50,217 bases of DNA from an uncultured Lachnospira sp. (GTDB lineage Bacteria; Bacillota; Clostridia; Lachnospirales; Lachnospiraceae), in the NCBI GenBank assembly GCA_944381165.1, contig CALWKC010000022.1, forward strand, positions 1 through 50,217, in the 5' to 3' direction. The notes under the pieces are model-generated. The model was not told the DNA's origin, searched no databases, and worked only from the letters and a program-made list of their open reading frames with translations. This document shows, in pieces, positions 24,900 to 32,938 of this stretch; within the stretch, counting starts at the first letter, position 1, and each line of letters starts with the position of its first letter. A program made the position numbers and the translations under genes.

Positions 24900-25361
24900 T
24901 CACAGCTCAAGCTTACCGTATGAGCTTATTTTTATTTCAACCCGGCAGTCCGATACATGCTCGTAATTCATTTCAAGACCATAATCTATAATAATTTTTA
25001 TACAGTCGTCATCTCTGTCTATCAAAACCTCTCTTGCAAATACGCCGAGATAGAGATTTCCATACGGCGTCTCATAAAATGTCGTGGTTTTCTCACCGGG
25101 CATAAATAACAAATGCGCTGTGACAGAGCCCTTTTTAGTAAGCTCGACACTTCCGTCGCCGCCTATCTTAATCATGCTGCTGCACGGCTTTTTTTCGCCC
25201 TCAATCATTTCCGAATACTTGATATACTCATTTTCACCTACACGACGGTACTTTCCGACATTTATAATCTCGATGGCTTCCTCCTGGGTTTCCATGGCGT
25301 TTCCCTCGTCAGTGCTCACGAAATGAAGCCCTTTTACACTTACATATACTTTTTCCTTCAT
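24900..25361 (-). CDS. DUF1934 (YwiB-like) calycin-fold protein
   Basis: A 153-residue cytoplasmic protein with the DUF1934/YwiB signature: IKYSEMIEGE near residue 48, the predicted beta barrel SVELTKKGSVTAHLLFMPGEKTTTFYETPYG, and a C-terminal strand set that ends VEIKISSYGKLEL. YwiB-type proteins have a lipocalin-like barrel and no proven function. In Bacillus the gene lies beside argS, but not here. It has its own gap on both sides; murI ends 136 bp upstream behind a terminator. Confidence 0.82.
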   Translation of the reverse strand: MKEKVYVSVKGLHFVSTDEGNAMETQEEAIEIINVGKYRRVGENEYIKYSEMIEGEKKPCSSMIKIGGDGSVELTKKGSVTAHLLFMPGEKTTTFYETPYGNLYLGVFAREVLIDRDDDCIKIIIDYGLEMNYEHVSDCRVEIKISSYGKLEL

Positions 25362-25392
25362 AATTCCGTAACTCTTCTCTAAACTTAATAAA

Positions 25393-25463
25393 AAAGAGTT
25401 CGCTTGCGAACTCTTTCGCGAGGCGCGGATTCGTAAGAATAATTACCTTTCCGCGCCTCTGCG
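25393..25463 (-). terminator. Tandem hairpin terminator behind murI
   Basis: Two hairpins in a row. AAAGAGTTCGC/GCGAACTCTTT (25393-25416) is followed on the minus strand by a T run, so it is a classic terminator for the ispE-gntR-spoIIR-murI run. The second, GAGGCGCGGA/TCCGCGCCTC (25420-25459), stands just before it. The first hairpin resembles 505-530. Confidence 0.85.
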
Positions 25464-25497
25464 ATCCTGCGGAGCATTTTTAAGCTGTGTACACGCG

Positions 25498-26316
25498 TCA
25501 ATACTGCTCAATATTAATCTGCTCAGTCATTGTAATATCAAACGGGAGAATAGAATTTGCAAATTCCTTAAACTTTTCCTCCGCATCGCTGACATAAAAA
25601 CGATACATGCTCGAAGGACTGTCGATAACGCACCTGTTGGCAAGATTATCGCGGTTTAAAAGGCTTTTCAGCTCTATTGCCGTCTCATATGCCGGATTTA
25701 CAAGATTTACATTATCTCCCATGATTTTTCCGAGAGTCGAGCGAATTAAAGGATAATGTGTACACCCCATAATCAGGGTGTCAATCTGCTTTTCCTTCAG
25801 CTCACTCAGATAACGCTGCGCAACCTGCTCTGTGATAGAATCGTGAAGCCAGCCCTCCTCCACAAGAGGAACAAAAAGCGGACATGCCTTCTCAAATACG
25901 CAGACGTCCGGTCTCAATGATTTTATGTACTTTGTATACACACCGCTTCGTATATTGCTGTCTGTACCAATCAAACCTATCCTTTTATTTTTTGTAGTCT
26001 CCGCCGCCACCTTTGCTCCCGGCTTAACCACTCCTATAATCGGCAGGTCAAACTCCTGCTGCATCTCGTCAAGCGCGAGCGCGCTCGCAGTATTGCATGC
26101 CACGACAATCGCCTTGACGTTCTCTGTCTGAAGAAACCGGATAATCTGTCTTGAGTACTTTATAATATTATCCTTAGATTTGCTTCCGTAAGGCAGTCTG
26201 GCAGTATCTCCGAAATACATAATCCTCTCATTCGGGATTTGCCTCATAATCTCCCTTGCAACCGTCAGACCGCCGACACCTGAGTCAAATACGCCTATTG
26301 GTGCATTCTTATCCAT
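25498..26316 (-). CDS. murI: Glutamate racemase
   Basis: Interconverts L- and D-glutamate without cofactor, supplying D-glutamate for peptidoglycan. The 272-residue protein has both cysteine sites: VACNTASA near residue 75 and MGCTHYPL near residue 186, plus the opening PIGVFDSGVGGLTV and GVVKPGAK. Two starts are possible. The ATG at 26316, seven bases after the spoIIR stop, gives the conserved short lead-in but GGAGG is 14 bases away; the ATG at 26337 overlaps spoIIR and lacks a clear site. Coupling to spoIIR translation is likely in either case. Confidence 0.95.
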   Translation of the reverse strand: MDKNAPIGVFDSGVGGLTVAREIMRQIPNERIMYFGDTARLPYGSKSKDNIIKYSRQIIRFLQTENVKAIVVACNTASALALDEMQQEFDLPIIGVVKPGAKVAAETTKNKRIGLIGTDSNIRSGVYTKYIKSLRPDVCVFEKACPLFVPLVEEGWLHDSITEQVAQRYLSELKEKQIDTLIMGCTHYPLIRSTLGKIMGDNVNLVNPAYETAIELKSLLNRDNLANRCVIDSPSSMYRFYVSDAEEKFKEFANSILPFDITMTEQINIEQY

Positions 26317-26323
26317 AACTATT

Positions 26324-26965
26324 TTAATTTCCTCCATATAGCCAGTCGTTCAAAAAAGTCAAAATTTTAAATCTATAAACATACTGAGTATCAGTTATAG
26401 CATTATATTCATCTTCTGTCAAAATATTCTTAAGTTTTTGTTTTGACTCGTCAGGCAGAACACCGCACGAAGAATCCACAAAGCAAAGCGGCGGATATAA
26501 CACGCACCACCAGTTTTTGCCGAGACTGTCTCCTATGTCTATTCTGAACGCCTCATATACTCCGGGAGGAAACGTAACATCCGCATATGATTTCATTGGA
26601 AAATAACTCTCCTCAAAATACACGTTTACACTGTTGTCCGCGCCCTCCTCGTTAAGCGCCTGAACCGCAATCTCCTTAATCGTATCGACAGACTGCGATA
26701 ATATTTCTTTTGACTCTTCAATACTCTCAGAGTCTTCCAGAAGCGGCGACAGATACTCAACCACCCTGTCCTTAACCTTTAGCTTCAACTGCTGGTCTCT
26801 TTCGCTGTCGCTGTTTGCCCTGACATGAAATCTTATAATCTGCCGGGCTAAATCCTCCTGAAGCCTGTTTTCTGCTGCCATGCTGCTTTTATATGTAATA
26901 ACCGCCGCGCTCGCAGCCGCAATAATAACAAAAAACATAAATAGTCTGTGTTTTTTCTTCCTCAT
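26324..26965 (-). CDS. spoIIR: Stage II sporulation protein R
   Basis: SpoIIR is secreted from the forespore and triggers the SpoIIGA protease to activate sigma-E in the mother cell. The 213-residue protein has a basic start, a single hydrophobic signal helix, and family motifs RQIIRFHVRANSDSERDQQLKLKV and LGKNWWCVLYPPLCFVDSS. It shows that the organism belongs to an endospore-forming lineage even if it is not seen to sporulate. The ATG at 26965 has a strong AAGGAGG; in-frame ATG at 27031 would add 22 residues that break the signal peptide. In Clostridia sporulation timing is normally set by sigma-F, but here the gene lies within a run with ispE and murI. Confidence 0.95.
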   Translation of the reverse strand: MRKKKHRLFMFFVIIAAASAAVITYKSSMAAENRLQEDLARQIIRFHVRANSDSERDQQLKLKVKDRVVEYLSPLLEDSESIEESKEILSQSVDTIKEIAVQALNEEGADNSVNVYFEESYFPMKSYADVTFPPGVYEAFRIDIGDSLGKNWWCVLYPPLCFVDSSCGVLPDESKQKLKNILTEDEYNAITDTQYVYRFKILTFLNDWLYGGN

Positions 26966-27032
26966 AATAAACCTCCTTGCCGGAATTTGTTTTATATGGG
27001 GATTATTTCCAAAATAACACAGACTAAACATT

Positions 27033-27701
27033 TTATTTATTTAAAAGCCTGATAATTCCTTTTTCCTGATTGCGGATATGCTGGCGCATCACTAACTTTG
27101 CGTTCTCCTCATCCTTCTCCCTGAGCTTCTGAATAATATCATTGTGCTCGCTTATAAGAATTGAATGAGTTCTGGCGTCCTTTACATACTCAAGTCTGTA
27201 CCTGTACATCTGCTCCCTGAGCTTGTTTATAATCTGAATGAGCCTGTCGTTTTCCGTCATCGCGTAGATAGTGTCGTGAAACTGCACGTCAGCGTCCACA
27301 ATATTAACTACGTCCTTTGAAACGATAGCAGCCTCAAATACTTTGTTTGCCGCTTCCAAATCCTTAACCTTCTCGGGCGTAATATTTTTGCACGCAAGAG
27401 AAACCGCAAGCTCCTCAAGCGTACAGCGCACCTCCAGGACATCGCGCATATCCTTTTCGGTTATATGAGCGACCTCCGCTCCCTTTCTCGGAATCATAAT
27501 TACAAGCCCTTCAAGCTCAAGTTTTCTGATTGCCTCGCGAATAGGCGTCCTGCTGACGCCCAGCTTCTCCGCAAGCTGTATCTCCATTAAGCGCTCACCC
27601 GGCTCCATCTCTCCGCGGAGAATAGCCTGTCTGAGTGTGTTAAATACGACGTCTCTCAGCGGGAGATAATCGTTTACGTCCATTTTTAATTCACCCTTCA
27701 T
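27033..27701 (-). CDS. GntR family transcriptional regulator (FadR/FCD type)
   Basis: A 222-residue regulator with an N-terminal winged helix (about residues 14-75; AEKLGVSRTPIREAIRKLELEGLV) and a C-terminal all-helical FCD ligand domain (about 85-215), in which D and H residues of VDADVQFHDTIY and the SEHNDI segment can bind a metal. FCD members respond to organic acids or sugars; this one's ligand is unknown. GGAGG lies 11 bases before the ATG at 27701; a second in-frame ATG at 27683 is possible. It sits between ispE and spoIIR in the same direction. Confidence 0.92.
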   Translation of the reverse strand: MKGELKMDVNDYLPLRDVVFNTLRQAILRGEMEPGERLMEIQLAEKLGVSRTPIREAIRKLELEGLVIMIPRKGAEVAHITEKDMRDVLEVRCTLEELAVSLACKNITPEKVKDLEAANKVFEAAIVSKDVVNIVDADVQFHDTIYAMTENDRLIQIINKLREQMYRYRLEYVKDARTHSILISEHNDIIQKLREKDEENAKLVMRQHIRNQEKGIIRLLNK

Positions 27702-27772
27702 AACCCTTATGTCCTCCGTTCTCTAAAATATCTGAATATCTGCTGTGTGGCGTTCTCAAAAGCCAGTCCACG

Positions 27773-28636
27773 CTAGTTAAACGTCTCCGTAATATATACC
27801 TGCTTCGCCTCTCCCTGCTGCTTTAAAACAGCCTGGCAGCCAAGAGCAGTCTGCTCGTCAGGAAATATACCGAATACCGTTGGTCCGCTGCCGCTCATCA
27901 TGGCTCCTATGGCACCGTTTTGAAGCATCTGGCTCTTAATGCTGTCAATAACCGGATACAGCGGAATAGTGACGCTCTCAAGCACATTGCCCATTTTTGC
28001 CGCCACTCCGTATACATCCTGCTTTGTTATAGCCTCTATTATTCCGTCAATATCAGGATGTTCTTTCACACCGCCCAAATCCAGCTTTTCATAAACCAGT
28101 CTGGTTGAGACATTAACCGGCGGTTTTGCCACAACAATCCAGCTGTGAGGCATCGGAGACAGCCTTGTAAGCTTCTCTCCTATTCCCTCCGCAAGGGCTG
28201 TTCCGCGCATAACGCAATACGGAACATCCGCTCCTATTCTCACGCCAAGCTCCATAAGCCTTGACTGCGAAAGCTTGAGATTAAAAAGCTTGTTCATTCC
28301 GAATAATGTCGAAGCCGCATCGGTGCTTCCCCCAGCCATTCCTGCCGCAACAGGAATAAATTTATTGAGGTCAACCTCTATGCCCTCTTTGATGCCATAT
28401 TCGTCTTTTATTAATTTTGCAGCCTTATAAATCAAATTATTCTCATTTACCGGCAAAAAAAACAAACTGGATGTAATACGAATATCATTTTCCGGGATTT
28501 TCCTGATAATGAGCCGGTCATAAATACCTATCGTCTGCATAATCATTCTGACCTCGTGGTAGCCGTCTGCCCTCTTCCCCAAAACATCCAATCCAAGATT
28601 AATTTTTGCCCGCGCCTTCAGCCTTATGCTATCCAT
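27773..28636 (-). CDS. ispE: 4-diphosphocytidyl-2-C-methyl-D-erythritol kinase
   Basis: A GHMP kinase that phosphorylates CDP-methylerythritol in the MEP pathway to isoprenoid precursors. The 287-residue protein has KARAKINLGLDVLGKRADGYHEV at the start, the ATP-binding PVAAGMAGGSTDAAST near residue 92, and MMSGSGPTVFGIF near the C-terminus, all diagnostic. GGAGAA precedes the ATG. It leads the ispE-gntR-spoIIR-murI run. It implies undecaprenyl and other polyprenol carriers via MEP, which the glycan locus at 35-50 kb would need. Confidence 0.96.
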   Translation of the reverse strand: MDSIRLKARAKINLGLDVLGKRADGYHEVRMIMQTIGIYDRLIIRKIPENDIRITSSLFFLPVNENNLIYKAAKLIKDEYGIKEGIEVDLNKFIPVAAGMAGGSTDAASTLFGMNKLFNLKLSQSRLMELGVRIGADVPYCVMRGTALAEGIGEKLTRLSPMPHSWIVVAKPPVNVSTRLVYEKLDLGGVKEHPDIDGIIEAITKQDVYGVAAKMGNVLESVTIPLYPVIDSIKSQMLQNGAIGAMMSGSGPTVFGIFPDEQTALGCQAVLKQQGEAKQVYITETFN

Positions 28637-28700
28637 TTAAATTTCTCCGTTGTTTCTTGTATACAGCAATTATATAAAATGTATTGTTTTTTTGCAAGCA

Positions 28701-29537
28701 CTACATAGTTTCTTTATTTTTTCTGTATTTATTAGGGGAAATTCCCTTAACATGCCTGAAGGCATCTCCGAAATAATTGCTGTCATTAAATCCGCACTCG
28801 AATGCTATATCCGTTATTGATTTGTTTGTCTCAAGAAGCAGCCTGCAGGCGTTCTTTATTCTCACATTTACAATATACTCCTTAAAGCCGAAGCCCGTAA
28901 CCGCCTTGAATTTTTTAGAAAGGTACGACCTGCTTATATGAAACCTGTTTGACATATCGTCAAGACTCAGCTTCTTATCATAATTTTCATAAATGTATGT
29001 GGCGATTTCCTGCATAAGCTGATTGTCAACATCTATCTCTTTTATAACATTCTGCTCGTATCTCTGGCATCGTATGATAAACAATATGAGCTCAACAAGC
29101 CCTGTTCTTATAAAAGCCGGAGATAAAATATCCTGCCCGTCGTTTTCAAAATTCATCTTATTCATAAGCGCCTCAACATAATCCCTGCGCTTTTCAGGTA
29201 TAGAAATTACTCCCGAGGTAAGCGACTGCTTTACAAAATCATCGCCAAGCAGTTCATTGAGCCACTTGAGATTCCCCTTTTTAAAGCAGACCACATACCT
29301 CTCGCTGGAGCCCATTTGAGGATATGTGCTCTTGTGCAGCTCGCCGGCAGGTACAACAACCAAATCTCCCTTGTTAAGCTTATAGATATTATGGTCAACA
29401 AAAAACGTACAGTCGCCGTTGAGCAGATAAAAAATTTCATAGTAAGGATGGGCATGCGTGGGCTGACTTCCCGAATTTTTATCTCTCCTTACCTTATATA
29501 TTTTAAAATCGGTAGGCATATCAGATAAGTATTCCAT
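28701..29537 (-). CDS. AraC family transcriptional regulator (cupin sensor)
   Basis: A 278-residue protein with an N-terminal cupin (about residues 1-140; THAHPYYEIFYLLNGDCTFFVD and GDLVVVPAGELHK) and a C-terminal AraC double helix-turn-helix (about 175-275; LSLDDMSNRFHISRSYLSKKFK and ITDIAFECGFNDSNYFGDAFR). The same plan and several identical stretches are shared with the AraC protein at 11541, so they are paralogues. It is divergent from the MATE gene, across a 177-bp AT-rich gap, and may control it. No strong Shine-Dalgarno is seen at the ATG. The inducer is unknown. Confidence 0.92.
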   Translation of the reverse strand: MEYLSDMPTDFKIYKVRRDKNSGSQPTHAHPYYEIFYLLNGDCTFFVDHNIYKLNKGDLVVVPAGELHKSTYPQMGSSERYVVCFKKGNLKWLNELLGDDFVKQSLTSGVISIPEKRRDYVEALMNKMNFENDGQDILSPAFIRTGLVELILFIIRCQRYEQNVIKEIDVDNQLMQEIATYIYENYDKKLSLDDMSNRFHISRSYLSKKFKAVTGFGFKEYIVNVRIKNACRLLLETNKSITDIAFECGFNDSNYFGDAFRHVKGISPNKYRKNKETM

Positions 29538-29714
29538 AATTATTCCGGTCCCCCTGTTCAGTATATTGTGCTTTTTTTCTGTAATTAATCATTTTTATAG
29601 TTACATTTTTGTAGAAATTACTGCTTTTTATGCTATCATTAATCATAACATAAATAACTTGATAAATTTTGTCAAGCTTTTTATTGTTATATTTAAAAAG
29701 AAAAGAGTGTTGTT

Positions 29715-31133
29715 ATGTCAAAACAAATTAGTGCGGATAAAAGAAAACTTATACTTGAGGGAAATTTAATTCACGCAATCCTCATGCTCGCCATTCCGGT
29801 TATGTTAAACAGCTTTATACAGTCAATGTATAACCTGACCGATACCTTCTGGCTCGGAAAAATCGGAACCTCATCACAGGCGGCAATCACGCTTGTCTCT
29901 CCGGTCCAGAATATTCTTATTAACTTCGGTGCCGGAATTACGACTGCCGGCTCTATATTAATTTCGCAATACCTGGGAGCCAAACAGGACCGCCAGGCAA
30001 ATTCAATGGCAAACCACATCTGCCTGTGCTCGCTCGTATTTGCTGTGATATGCGCTGCCATATGCTGGATTTCAACACCCTCTATCGTAAAATGGCTCGG
30101 CGCTGATGCCGACATATACAGCTACAGCGTTTCATATCTCAGAATTGTAGTGCTTGATTTACCGTTCTTATTCATGATTAACCTTTATACCTCGGTAAAG
30201 CAGTCGCAGGGCGATACCGTAAGACCTATGCTCTTAAATCTTCTCGGCGTACTGATAAACCTTGTGCTTGACCCGCTGTTTTTGCTTGTGTTCAGATGGG
30301 GAATTGCCGGAGCGGCGTTTGCTACACTTATAGCAAAAGTTCCAAGTGCTGCAATCGCAATCCTGGCGCTGCGCAGAAAAAATCAGCTTATCAGGCTTGA
30401 CTTTAAGAACTTCAAATTTGAAAAGAGCAAAATGGCTTCAATTTTCAAAATCGGTCTTCCTACTGCAATCGGGGGAAGCACAATGCAGCTTGGTTTCCTG
30501 CTCATGACAAAAAACGTAAATGCCTACGGCACAACCGCAACTACAGCCTACGGAATCGGAAATAAAATCAACAGCATTATAACAATGCCTGCAAACGGTA
30601 TAGGCTCTGCGATTTCAACCATCGTAGGTCAGAATTTCGGCGCGGGAAATATAAAGAGAACTGACCGCTCATATCATATAGCTTTGAGAATAGGCGCTAT
30701 ATTTCTGTTTGTGTTCGGCATGCTTCTGTCAAGGCGCTTTATAGCTGAGCCGATTGTGCGGTTTTTTACAAGCGACGAGGCAGTTGTCCCTCTCGCCACT
30801 GACTTTTTGTCTATCATGGCAATGTGCTGCTGGACAAATGCGTTCTATAATGTAACTCAGGGGCTGTTCCAGGGCTCCGGTCACACAATGATAACAATGG
30901 CAGTCGATGCTACAAGAATATGGGTTTTCCGTTTCCTGACGCTTTGGTTCTGCTCATCTGTACTGAAAATGGGAGTTGAGAGCGTATGGTACGCGGTTGT
31001 CGTCAGCAACGCAACCTCCGCCCTTATCCTGTATATACTTTACTGGACCGGCATCTGGAAAAAACGCACGGTCAAAATTGACCGCGAGACAGAAAATTCC
31101 GCTGAGACAGAGACACATACCTGTACGTCATAA
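29715..31133 (+). CDS. MATE family efflux transporter
   Basis: A 472-residue multidrug and toxin extrusion transporter with twelve predicted helices in two homologous halves. It opens LILEGNLIHAILMLAIPVMLNSFIQSMYNLTDTFW, the usual MATE start. The second half starts with IFKIGLPTAIGGSTMQLGF, and internal repeats NLVLDPLFLLVFRWGIAGAAFATLIAK and QNFGAGN are seen. Such proteins exchange organic cations for Na+ or H+. The substrate is not predicted. The ATG has only a weak purine stretch upstream. The divergent AraC gene is its natural candidate regulator. Confidence 0.94.
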   Translation: MSKQISADKRKLILEGNLIHAILMLAIPVMLNSFIQSMYNLTDTFWLGKIGTSSQAAITLVSPVQNILINFGAGITTAGSILISQYLGAKQDRQANSMANHICLCSLVFAVICAAICWISTPSIVKWLGADADIYSYSVSYLRIVVLDLPFLFMINLYTSVKQSQGDTVRPMLLNLLGVLINLVLDPLFLLVFRWGIAGAAFATLIAKVPSAAIAILALRRKNQLIRLDFKNFKFEKSKMASIFKIGLPTAIGGSTMQLGFLLMTKNVNAYGTTATTAYGIGNKINSIITMPANGIGSAISTIVGQNFGAGNIKRTDRSYHIALRIGAIFLFVFGMLLSRRFIAEPIVRFFTSDEAVVPLATDFLSIMAMCCWTNAFYNVTQGLFQGSGHTMITMAVDATRIWVFRFLTLWFCSSVLKMGVESVWYAVVVSNATSALILYILYWTGIWKKRTVKIDRETENSAETETHTCTS

Positions 31134-31161
31134 TTTCGGCGGCACCCCCGCCATCTTCGAT

Positions 31162-31207
31162 GAGGCAGCGCTGACTCTCCTCCCCCTATGAGCGCTGCCT
31201 CTTATAT
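31162..31207 (+). terminator. Terminator after the MATE gene
   Basis: GAGGCAGCGCT and AGCGCTGCCTC form a perfect 11-bp stem around an 18-base loop, followed by TTATATTTT. It lies between the MATE gene and the convergent reductase gene. Confidence 0.8.
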
Positions 31208-31250
31208 TTTATAAATTAACACGAACTCTTTTGCAGCAACAGCGAATTAC

Positions 31251-31877
31251 TTATCTTATAAAGTTAGTCCTTATCTTCGGCTGTGCTTCCGGGAAATTAA
31301 TACCCGCGTTGCGTCCGGCCTCAATACACTTTAACAGCCATGCCATATTCTCTCCAAGAAGCTGCATTGTCTGAATGCCCTCCTCGTCGCGAAGCACCTC
31401 CTCCGGAGTATTTCCGTGCACCATATTCCAGTAATTGCTTGATACAACCGGCATCTGCGCAATGGTAAAATACTTGTTGAGCTGGTCAAGCGCCGCAGTC
31501 GCTCCGCCTCTGCGGCAGCACACAACAGCAGCTCCGACCTTTCCTGCCATTGGATAACCGGCATAGAACAGCCTGTCAAGAAATGACGTTATATCTCCTG
31601 ATGCAGCCGCGTAGTGAACAGGTGAGCCGACAACAATTCCGTCAGCCTCCTTTGCCTTCATAATTGCCTCGTTTACCGTATCCTGTGTTGTAATGCACTG
31701 GTGGCTTCCTGTTCTTGAACAGCTTCCGCAGCCCATACATCCCTTAATCGGAGCAGTACCGACATGAAAAATCTCCGTATATATTCCGTTCTTCTCAAGC
31801 GCTTCCGCTACAGTTTTTAACGCTGTGTATGTACATCCTGCTTTCTTTGGACTTCCGTTGATTAACAAAACTTTCAT
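31251..31877 (-). CDS. Flavodoxin-fold NAD(P)H-dependent FMN reductase family protein
   Basis: A 208-residue flavodoxin-like oxidoreductase. The phosphate-binding loop LINGSPKKAGCTYTAL is at the start, a cysteine-rich GCMGCGSCSRTG near residue 46 marks the iron-sulfur-flavoprotein-like branch, and GSPVHYAAASGDITSFLDR is the second FMN contact. The Cys set (CxxCxxC) could bind a cluster or act in thiol chemistry. The electron acceptor is unknown. AAGGAGGT is seven bases before the ATG. It stands alone between the MATE gene and the sigma-28 gene. Confidence 0.9.
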   Translation of the reverse strand: MKVLLINGSPKKAGCTYTALKTVAEALEKNGIYTEIFHVGTAPIKGCMGCGSCSRTGSHQCITTQDTVNEAIMKAKEADGIVVGSPVHYAAASGDITSFLDRLFYAGYPMAGKVGAAVVCCRRGGATAALDQLNKYFTIAQMPVVSSNYWNMVHGNTPEEVLRDEEGIQTMQLLGENMAWLLKCIEAGRNAGINFPEAQPKIRTNFIR

Positions 31878-31954
31878 TGAATATTACCTCCTTAAAAAAT
31901 CAGTAATGCTTTTCTGTAATATACATTTTTTAATAATTTTTTTCAATATACTGT

Positions 31955-31981
31955 TAATTTTTTATTTTAAATTTCCGATAC
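31955..31981 (+). promoter_or_regulatory. Sigma-28 (SigD/FliA) promoter, second copy
   Basis: TAAT (31955-31958), exactly 15 bases, TCCGATAC (31974-31981). The -35 and spacing equal those of the promoter at 8220-8246, and the -10 keeps the CCGATA core. Confidence 0.65.
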
Positions 31982-32044
31982 AAATTATGGAACATAGTAT
32001 CATGGAGGGTATTTTGTTCCATGCACACAATGCAGTAATGGAGT

Positions 32045-32150
32045 CAGGATTTTCCTGCGGGTTTTAAGCTACGCGACACCCGAGCAGTCTGACAGACAGC
32101 TTCAGGCTTAAACGAGACTTCTGCTCCGCCAAATATCAGTCGTAGCATGG
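32045..32150 (+). ncRNA. Structured 5' leader of the second sigma-28 gene
   Basis: The roughly 170-base leader folds well by eye. CAGGA/TCCTG (32045-32057) and CGGGT/ACCCG (32058-32082) are local hairpins. A long-range stem, GCTACGcGAC (32068-32077) with GTCGTAGC (32139-32146), ends two bases before the AUGGAGG ribosome site and encloses GAGCAG/CTGCTC (32082-32087, 32121-32126). The second hairpin and the long stem share bases and exclude one another, as in a switch. I recognise no known class, and the c-di-GMP-I core is absent. Confidence 0.45.
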
Positions 32151-32159
32151 AGGCTAAAT

Positions 32160-32822
32160 ATGGATTTTAACGGAATTGGAAACACTTACTCGTCATACCG
32201 GGCAGCAAGCGTATCTGCCAAATCGGTTTCAAGCGCAAAGGCGAGCGCAGCCACAGACTCGGAAGGAAATGTTTCTGCATCTGCTTCCGCTTCAGCATAT
32301 TCTGAAGTGAGCGCTACCTACGAGGCTTCTGACAAAACCGCATCATCTGCCGTGTCATCAAAGGACCGCAGCGCTGTTATCGCACAGCTCAAGTCAGATG
32401 CCGAGCAAAGAATGGCTCAGATGCAGTCACTTGTAACAAAGATGTTCCAGAAGCAGGGCATAACAATCGGAACTGCCGACGACATGTGGAGAGTACTTGC
32501 AAGCGGCAACTTTACAGCAGACGCAGCAACAATCGCACAGGCTAAGGAAGATATTTCAGAAAACGGTTACTGGGGCGTCAATCAGACTTCCGACAGACTT
32601 ATTGATTTCGCGATTGCACTCTCGGGCGGAGATGCAGATAAGATGGAGGAAATGGTTAAGGCTGTCGATAAGGGCTTTAAACTTGCCACAAAGTCATGGG
32701 GCGGGGAACTTCCCGGCATCTCAAGAGATACATACTCGGCAACTATGGATAAATTCGACAAATGGTTTGAGCAGAACGGCTCTTCAGCCAAGGCTTCGGA
32801 TATTCTTGGCACATCGGACTAA
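32160..32822 (+). CDS. Orphan Ser/Ala-rich protein under a sigma-28 promoter
   Basis: I do not recognise a named family. The 220-residue protein has no signal peptide or membrane helix. The first 80 residues are extremely rich in Ser and Ala (low complexity, probably disordered), like flagellar or secreted export leaders. The rest is helical and better conserved in look: a KDRSAVIAQLKSDAEQRMAQMQSLVTKMFQKQG coiled segment in two halves, then GVNQTSDRLIDFAIALSGGD and a C-terminal WGGELPGISRDTY segment. The sigma-28 promoter and AGGCT-containing site before the ATG indicate coexpression with flagella. The Ser/Ala bias resembles that of the protein at 7510 without obvious homology. Confidence 0.7.
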   Translation: MDFNGIGNTYSSYRAASVSAKSVSSAKASAATDSEGNVSASASASAYSEVSATYEASDKTASSAVSSKDRSAVIAQLKSDAEQRMAQMQSLVTKMFQKQGITIGTADDMWRVLASGNFTADAATIAQAKEDISENGYWGVNQTSDRLIDFAIALSGGDADKMEEMVKAVDKGFKLATKSWGGELPGISRDTYSATMDKFDKWFEQNGSSAKASDILGTSD

Positions 32823-32855
32823 GCCCCTCTTTTATATCATCATAATAAATACTCA

Positions 32856-32890
32856 GAGGAGCAGGTTTCTTTTAAGGAAACCTGCTCCTC
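32856..32890. terminator. Perfect hairpin between convergent genes
   Basis: GAGGAGCAGGTTTC and GAAACCTGCTCCTC form a perfect 14-bp stem around TTTTAAG. A short T-rich tail follows on the plus strand. It separates the sigma-28 gene from the SipL-like gene. Confidence 0.8.
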
Positions 32891-32938
32891 ATTTATGCAC
32901 AAATAATCCGTTGTATGCTCATGCCCCAAGCCGCACGA

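Noticed and set aside
32003-32067. Small ORF in the sigma-28 leader (MEGILFHAHNA...)
   Set aside because: No Shine-Dalgarno precedes it and the bases are better explained by the RNA pairings that extend past its stop.
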